NCBI GenBank assembly: GCA_051294375.1
Contig: CM119271.1
Span: 14,886,770-14,950,769, forward strand
Length of the DNA: 64,000 nucleotides
Reading direction: 5' to 3'
DNA from: Paraspadella gotoi
Taxonomy: Eukaryota > Chaetognatha
Shown here: in pieces, positions 57,368-64,000 of the stretch
How positions within the stretch are numbered: position 1 is the first letter of the stretch
Layout: every line of letters starts with the position of its first letter
Made by a program: the position numbers and the translations under genes
The notes under the pieces: generated by a model
Told to the model about the DNA's origin: nothing
The model's database searches: none
What the model saw: only the letters and a program-made list of their open reading frames with translations

Positions 57368-60300
57368 ATGGCGACCTCGGCGTTGTTGCTCGAATTCTTG
57401 ACCTGCTTCTGCGTTTCCCTCTACCTTCTTCACAAATACGGAGATTTGCGGCGCCAAAACGTCTTTTCTTCCGTGGCGACGCTCGCCGCCTGGTGAGGAA
57501 ACAAGGAATTGAATGAGAAGACACTACAATGGAATGTCTTTGCATTATTTGCAAAACTAAATTATTATTAAACCTTATTGAAAGTGACCCTAAATTTGTA
57601 AGATAAAACTTTTAATAAACCAAATCAAAATATACGATAAATAATCTAAACTGCTACAAATGTGCAAATGAGATTGAAGAACTTAATCTCATTTGAAATT
57701 AACAACCGCATCCGCAACAAAAATCTCTTAAATCTCGCAATATTCCTTATCCCCTACAACCCCCCCCCCGGGCATCTTCCAGGTTCGTCTCTTTCCTCCT
57801 CGTCTTCACTCTTCCCATCGAATCGCCTCCACCTATTATCGCCAATGCCTCCGCGACGCCTCCGACGATTCCACCACCGCCTCCATCGCGCCTTTCTCCT
57901 CCTCCCCCACCCTGGATCCCAACCGGACTTTTTCGCCCCCCGAGGCCAACGCCTCAGCCACGCCCACTTCCGCCGCCGATCTCGCCTCTGCCGCCGCCCT
58001 CGTCTCCCCCAACGCTTCGTCGACGTCGTCGACAGACTGCGAAAAGCCCTGGACCTACGCGACCGACGAGACGCTTCGCGGGATTTTTAGGGTCGTCTAC
58101 TGGACGTCCCAGGTCCTGACCTGGATAGTCCTTCCACTCATGCAGGTATAGGTCGCGGAGGTTGCCCTTTTGAACTATAATGGAAGGTTATGTAATGATT
58201 AAAAAAAAAGATATCTTGTAAGAGGGATGAAGGCCTCAACTATAGCCTGTTTAAAGTCAAGGGCAAAATAGCTTATTGAATAAATGGATTATTTTTATGT
58301 TGGTTGATTTAATTTCAGGACCTACCCCGTGTCCGTTCGCGAGTGACACCAAAAAAAAGTGGACCATTTCTCATTGAATAATTTTTTTTTAAATTTTTTT
58401 TCTTCAATCTGTAGCAAAGTACTGGGCGTTTATTATATTTTAATTTCATAAGATTAATTTGATATTTACTTATGTAAAACAACTTTTCTTTAATGGTCAT
58501 CCAATTTCATCTTCAGTAAAAAACTGAATCTTTTTAAAAAAGAAAATCATTATAAATTAATTACTCATGAAACTTATACATAAAAAACGTCAAGTAGTTC
58601 TCCAACTAATGATATACTTATGAATTATGTTTATTAAATATTTAAAGTATAGTAAAGATTTTTTTGGTGTCACTCGTGAACGGACACAGGGTAGTAAAAA
58701 AGAATTAGAAATATTTATCAAAATGAACTTTTACTTATTCCCTTTCCTTTATCTTACCGCAGTCCTACGCGTGGGCTGGCGAATTCACCGTGGCGGGAAA
58801 ACTCAAATCCGCCATCATATACAACGCCATCTATTACGGTTCCTTTTTACTCATCTTCGGCGTTCTTCTCATTTACGTCGCCGCCAGCAAAGGACTCACC
58901 GCGTCGGGACTCAAGGTAAGCTTTGATCATAAGTAAGGTCTCATTCATTTTTAAAAACCACCAAACTTTCTAACTTAACCAGGTGATCTGCATCACGGCC
59001 TCTAATACGTGGGGCCTCTTCCTCCTGGTCCTGTTGCTAGGATACGGCCTCGTCGAAGTGCCGCGCGTAGTCTGGAACTCGTGCAACCGAAACCTGGCCC
59101 TGTCGCAGACCCATTTTAAGATCGCCAAGATGAGCACCGACAAGAGGTAATGATTAATTAATAATAATCTATTACTAATAGTAATAGTTTACGAATCTAT
59201 TGGCATCTTCCCCCCCCCCTCCACCACAGCGAAGCGGAGGAAGAGATTGAGGATTGCCTGGAGGAAGTAAAGCGGGCGGCGGAGGTGATCACCTACAACC
59301 ACCCCCACCGACGCTTCGTGGAGATCATCCTCTCCAAATGCCCCGACACCATGAGGGATTCCATCCGGCCTTGCACCATGGACGACTTTCAGGATTACGA
59401 GGACGACGGATCACCCAAGGCGCGGATCGACGTTCCCTCGGAGAAGACGCTGGGTGGGTGACTGGACTGGGTTGGGAGGGTGGGGCTGGATGTGAGCGAA
59501 TGGGATACTGGAGTGAAAAGGGGCTCACTCGCTAAGATTTTATGGAAGTGAGCTTTTGTTCGGAAATACGGGCATTACACCCTTAGTCGAATTTTAAAAC
59601 AGAAAGAACACATTAAACTCAATCTCCTATTTTAATTTCGTTTTGATTTATATATAAATATATATTTATAAATGACTTTCTCTCTCATTTTGCCCAGTCC
59701 GTCTTCACGTCCGCGTGATCAGAGCGATGCAGGCCTACAATCGGACGCAGGCGCAGTGGGAGTCTCTGGTCGAACGCGCGCTCGAGTTGGAAGACGAAGT
59801 CAGAAACATCGCCGCCACTCACAGGTCTGGATAATAAGAGGATTATGTTGAATGTTCATTGTTAATGATTGGTAAAATTTAACTATTGTTAATAATACAT
59901 TCATCTTGCCTATTATCATCAGAACCTTCACGAAATCCTCTGCGACGGCGAAGGGGGAGTCGCCTTCGTCTCCCGGAATCGCGACGCGGATCATCGATTC
60001 TCTCGTCTGGACTCCCACAGTCGAATGGTTCGCCCAAGACATTCCAATCGCAAACCACAATCATCGACGAATCCCATTTGTTTTTTCTGTTGTTGTTTCA
60101 GGTACTGGAGATGCTTGATCCGACCCAACCTGCTCCGCGTCGTTGCCATCTGCTTCGCCGTCCTCTCGGCTATGGTAAGTGTCGAGATCTTTGACGAGTA
60201 TGTAACTAAATTTATTTGATTTTATTCCAAACCGGTGGCTGCGGCCAATACATATAAAACACTTTCAAGAGCTTAAACTGAACTGTTACTGTGGCACTAA

Positions 60301-62896
60301 TATCATTTTATAAATCAAAACAATATTATTTTTGTTTCAAAGTATGATACATGATTAAAATGCTTTTATCAAAACATAGAATAAGAAATATAATTAAATA
60401 AAATAGAATAAGAAAAAAACATTTGTTAAAAAATATTAAAAAAATAATTTTTAAGATTTAAGATAATAAAAATTTACAAATATAATTGTTATTTTGATGA
60501 AGAGCAGGTGCAAGTGAAGATCTAGTGGGTGCTGCTAAAATTTATTTTAAATCTTCCTTTGTCTTACAAAAAGCTTCCTTCTTTGTAGAGCCCTCTAGTA
60601 GAATATGGTGAAAACACCAAAAAAATTTTATGGGATTGTTTTGTCTCAGAAAAAAAACCTCTGGTGGATGTAATTAAACTAAATTGTATTGCTATTTTGT
60701 TTTTTAAAATGCTCCTTTGTTTGTACCGCCATCTGGTTTATTAAGATTAAAACATAAAAATTTGTGTAAAGCAATATAAGTGAAGATTTAGTGGGTGCAG
60801 ACAGAAGAGCAAATTTCTATAGAAAGTAAAGGGAAAATTCTCACAGTAGAGAAAGTAAGAGACAAATCCTAGTAGGAGAGAAGAAAAGTTAAGTAACCGG
60901 AAAAAAAAGAAAGAAGAAAAAATTGTACAATTTCGGGGGGCTACAATGACATTCTCTTAATCTCATTTGCATATTGTTGAAAGTTGGTTAATAATTAATA
61001 TATTTATATTATGTTACTTTTAAAAGTTTTCCTTTTTTATACTCTCTATCAATTAATAATAAGTTAACCAGGTTTGTAATTAGATGACGCCATAAATATT
61101 TAGCAAATAAATATGAGGCTATATTGTATAGAACAACCTTCCGCACCCGACCCCAGGTTGTCTGGTCGGAAGTGACGTTCTGCGTGAGTTATCCCGTCCT
61201 CTCCCTCTTCGCCGTCCTAGTCAAATCGGCGTCGGCCTCCAACTCCGGCGCCGTCGTCTTTCTCTGCGGCGCCACCATCTCTTATCTCTGCCTCTGCGCC
61301 TACTACACCATCTTTAGGATTAAGATCTTCAATTATTACTACATCGCCTCCGGTCAGTTGCTGCGTTCATCCTTTTTATTTATATTATAATCTACGCCTG
61401 CATCAACATTTAGTTTTATTCATTTTTTTTATTCAGTTTTTACAATTTCATGACAATTTTTCATGTGACTTCACTCTGACAGTTGACAGTTTCAGTGATT
61501 CCTCAAGAATTTGAACAGCTCCTTAGTCTTTAACAGCACCTTTTTAGTAAGACAATTTTTTTGTTCAAAAAGCAACCAATTCCCCCAATTGAATTCGTTT
61601 TTAATCCATTCACAGATCTTTTTCCCTCCCCCAAATTCAGATCACCTGACGGACGAAAACTCTTTGCTCTTCATCGGCGCCCTGCTCTGCCGCCTGACTC
61701 CGCCGCTGTGTCTCAATTTTTTGGGCCTGATTCACCTCGATAGTCACGTGACCGGGGATCATGTCGAAGACGGCCTCGAACCCTCTTACTCCGCCATCAT
61801 GGGTCAGTTTTGAAAGCACATCTTTTTATTTGTCTCAAATAATTCCTGACTGAATTAATCTTTGGTAAAATAAATCCTAAATCTGATTCTTTGTAAATTC
61901 TCGATACATATCAATACAATACAATACAATCAAAACAATACCCCCCGCCCCCACAGGCCACCTGGACCTGATCTCCTTCATCGCGAACGGGTTCAACATC
62001 TACTTCCCCATCCTCATACTGGCGCTCTGCCTGGCGACCCACTTCCACCTCGGCGCCCGCTGCCTCCACTTTCTCGGCTTCCAACAGTTCATCGGCGACG
62101 ATGAGTTGACGCAGGATTACGTAGACGACGGACGGAATCTGCTCAACCGGGAAAAGCGTCATCGGGAGAGGGCGGGTCGGTTGGAAAAATGGGTTCAGAG
62201 ATTGAGGGATATTGGGTTATAGCGGGGGTGGCTTTGTCATTTTATTATTAGTAATATTGTTTTTGGGGAAAACTAAATTATTATTTAACCTTAAATAGTA
62301 AAATAAAACTTCTGAGAAAATCTAATCGAAAGATATGAGAAATAATCTAAACTGCTACAATAGGCAAATGAGATTGAAGAGCTCTCACTTGAAATAACAG
62401 AATTTACTTTGCTTCAAAGTTAAATAATAAATACAGTTAGTGATTTAACGTCACAACAATACCGCTGCTAAGTATTTCTAGTAATAATAATAATTTCAAA
62501 CTAAGCGAAATTAATTTTTCATGGCGGAGTCTGATATAAAATGTTAGTTTTCCACAGTTTTTAAAAGACTTAAACTGTACAGGGGCGACCTCCTCCCGCC
62601 GGTATCGACTCGGCGCTTACCGCCCGGCCGCCTCTTCGGAGCGCGACGCCCTCGACGCCGGAAGAGGCGGTGACCCTCGCGGGGGCGGCGGCGGTGGCGA
62701 TTCCTTCCCTGCCCGCAGCCGCGCCCCTGTCAAGGTCGACGACCCCGTCAACGCGGAGGATCCCGATCTAGAGAACACCTTCGGACCTTTGGACTCGCCC
62801 CTTCAACTCTCCTCTGGGTCCAGAGGAGGCTATCAGAGCGGGCTGCCCAGGGGAATCGGACGGACGCCGATGAGGCGAATCTTCGACGACGTTTGA
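57368..62896 (+). CDS. LMBRD2: LMBR1 domain-containing protein 2
   Basis: Multi-pass plasma-membrane protein of the LIMR/LMBR1 family, linked in vertebrates to beta2-adrenergic receptor signalling. Exons: 57368-57492, 57783-58145, 58763-58915, 58983-59146, 59230-59453, 59698-59824, 59923-60027, 60102-60174, 61157-61352, 61641-61802, 61957-62175, 62583-62896. Matches to human LMBRD2 include [84 protein letters not shown] and the C-terminal MRRIFDDV. Exon 2 carries an apparent 1-bp deletion near 57820: [14 protein letters not shown] is in one frame and STYYRQC onward in the next, and only the shift restores phase with exon 3. The last junction (62175/62583) uses a weak donor; without it the frame stops at IGL* (62219-62221). 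The extracellular loop in exon 2 is Ser/Ala/Thr-rich and longer than usual. Confidence 0.93.
57550..57705 (+). repeat. Dispersed repeat family 2, long copy, LMBRD2 intron 1
   Basis: Shares aaactaaattattatt, gataaataatctaaactgct, acaa and gcaaatgagattgaaga in order with 62270-62405 in LMBRD2 intron 11. Ends in a hairpin, aatgagatt/aatctcatt. Confidence 0.75.
58200..58315 (+). repeat. Dispersed repeat family 1, copy D
   Basis: In LMBRD2 intron 2. It shares agatatcttg, ggcctcaactatagcctgtt and gcaaaatagcttattgaata with copies B and C. Confidence 0.7.
60505..60805 (+). repeat. Direct repeat in LMBRD2 intron 8
   Basis: aagtgaaga(t)ctagtgggtgc occurs near 60512 and again, with one change, near 60778. 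The rest of this 980-bp intron (60175-61156) is AT-rich, with a family 2 core at 60955-60976 and nothing coding. Confidence 0.6.
60955..60976 (-). repeat. Dispersed repeat family 2 core, LMBRD2 intron 8
   Basis: taatctcatttgcatattgt is the reverse complement of the core at 31634. Confidence 0.55.
62265..62405 (+). repeat. Dispersed repeat family 2, long copy, LMBRD2 intron 11
   Basis: Second long copy. See the matching copy at 57550-57705. Confidence 0.75.
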
Positions 62897-63514
62897 ACTT
62901 AATTCAAATTTCAAATGTCCATTCTTCGTCTCTCTCTCTTCGTCCCTCAAATCCTACTGTCGTCTCTCCATTTCGTCCCATTCTCTTTTTTTTTCGTCCA
63001 ACTGCGTCTTTCTCTCTTCTCTTTTGTAAAAACTACAAAAAAATTTTAAAAATGACAACTAGACAATAAAATAGTCATTTTGTTTTACAATTTCTGTTCC
63101 TAGTATTGCAATGAATTCGGGTGTTAGTATTATAGTACAAAGCAATTCTTATCAAGATTCCCCTTTGTCGAAATTCGATTACAAGGCGTTAGTAAAACAT
63201 TGTCGCCCTTAATTTTACACCAATTATTATAATACATATATATCTAGCGATGTACGTTAATAACTTATTTTAGTTCCTATATTTACCATAATTGTCATTA
63301 TTTTTTTAATGCATTTGTCGTTAACATTTGATTTAATCTCAAGTGTCAATTTCTCAATCTTTAATACTAGTCACGAGCTCTTTTTTAGAGCTTTTTTATT
63401 TGCCGAAATTATTATATTTATCAAAGGACAGTAATCAGAGGCTTCATAGGTTTTCCAGACTGCATTTTATCCAAAGACTTGCTTAAAAGTATTTAACCTA
63501 AATCAAGATCATTG
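62897..63514. other. Intergenic between LMBRD2 and the edge gene
   Basis: AT-rich. An AATAAA at about 63065 is a possible LMBRD2 polyadenylation signal. No gene was seen. Confidence 0.5.
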
Positions 63515-64000
63515 ATGGAGACGATAAATGTTACGCGCGACGATCTTGGTCCAGCGAGGGCAGAAGATGTCGCTGGAGACAGTGAACTCTACGCTATGGA
63601 AGAACCTGCTCCGTCATGGGATAGATTTGAACAGCCTGCTTCAGCTAGAGATGTTGTAGAAGAATCCCTTCCAGCAAGGGATAGTTTAGAACAACCTACT
63701 TCAGTTAGAAATAGTGTTGAAGGATACGCTCCAGCTAGAGATGTTTTAAAAGAACCCGGTAAATTGGAGGACGACCAAGCTGAGAAAAAGCCGGAACCAA
63801 CGTCGACGGCCACGCCCATTCCGCTCCCGCCACCGCTCGACTTCCGATCTCCGGCCTATACTAACTTCAAATCGAGCATCGCCGCAAGCCTAAAGCGACT
63901 CAAGGTCTCTCTGGAGAGGGAGATGGCGTTGGAGGCGCGAGTGAAGGGTTTCGACGCGGAGAGACGCCGGGCCGAAGCCGACAGGGCGACGTTAAAGCGC
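63515..64000 (+). CDS. Unknown protein with decapeptide repeats, runs off the window
   Basis: Open frame from ATG at 63515 to the window edge without a stop: 162 codons, 3'-partial. After a short acidic start it has about four degenerate 10-residue units, ARDVVEESLP, ARDSLEQPTS, VRNSVEGYAP, ARDVLKEPGK, preceded by a weaker one (WDRFEQPAS). Then come a Pro-rich linker (TPIPLPPPLDF) and an Arg/Lys/Glu-rich helical region (SSIAASLKRLKVSLEREMAL and ARVKGFDAERRRAEADRATL) likely to be a coiled coil. Codon use changes from AT-rich in the repeats to GC-rich after them, so the repeats may be a younger expansion. I do not recognise the family. The first 100 codons could belong to an exon whose true start lies elsewhere. 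Confidence 0.6.
   Translation, partial: METINVTRDDLGPARAEDVAGDSELYAMEEPAPSWDRFEQPASARDVVEESLPARDSLEQPTSVRNSVEGYAPARDVLKEPGKLEDDQAEKKPEPTSTATPIPLPPPLDFRSPAYTNFKSSIAASLKRLKVSLEREMALEARVKGFDAERRRAEADRATLKR

Noticed and set aside
63589-63819. Minus-strand frame with Ser/Gly repeats
   Set aside because: It is the antisense reading of the decapeptide repeats; the plus frame is longer and continues into GC-rich coding sequence.

Overview
This is a 64 kb piece of nuclear DNA from an animal. Its genes are split by spliceosomal introns with GT-AG ends, mostly 60 bp to 1 kb long. Exons are GC-rich with strong G/C at third codon positions, while introns and intergenic DNA are AT-rich, so coding blocks stand out by eye. 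A clear TBP-related factor 2 (TBPL1/TRF2), a family usually regarded as restricted to Bilateria, together with Integrator subunit 5, UBE2O, LMBRD2 and an MITF/TFE factor, points to an invertebrate bilaterian. I cannot name the phylum from this window. No viral, bacterial or toxin gene was seen.

Layout, left to right. 1-12 kb, minus strand: PDK1 (PDPK1), a complete MITF/TFE bHLH-zipper factor, and the 3' two thirds of ABCE1, whose 5' end is lost at a 100-N assembly gap. 12-14.7 kb: repeat-rich spacer. 14.7-18.6 kb, plus strand: a homeodomain protein. 20.3-27.9 kb: a complete 15-exon UBE2O. 29.4-30.6 kb: an RNF5/RNF185-type RING ligase. 31-33.5 kb: a protein with a CENP-B/Tigger-type DNA-binding domain and no transposase domain. 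34.2-38.5 kb: three tandem hotdog-fold thioesterase genes, the third interrupted by a TA-flanked inverted-repeat element. 38.6-39.2 kb: an unrecognised small membrane protein. 39.7-42.7 kb: a tandem-RRM RNA-binding protein. 46.1-48.3 kb: ACOT9. 48.5-52.3 kb: INTS5. 53.3-55.7 kb: TBPL1. 57.4-62.9 kb: LMBRD2. 63.5 kb to the edge: the 5' part of an unknown protein with decapeptide repeats.

The genes do not form one pathway; this is an ordinary run of housekeeping and regulatory genes. PDK1 and MITF/TFE both belong to nutrient and growth-factor signalling, UBE2O and the RING protein to ubiquitin pathways, and INTS5 and TBPL1 to Pol II transcription, but clustering by function is not implied.

The unexplained structure is mostly in the introns: at least four dispersed repeat families, three non-autonomous inverted-repeat elements (two with flanking TA), two GC-rich islands made of chained short hairpins, and runs of C before exons and G after exons on the sense strand. 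Several gene models also carry oddities: GC-AG introns, a GG donor, one apparent frameshift, a gap-truncated gene, and a large insertion in a kinase activation loop. Exon boundaries were deduced by hand from homology, splice signals and phase. I recalled the human proteins from general knowledge and aligned nothing by computer.
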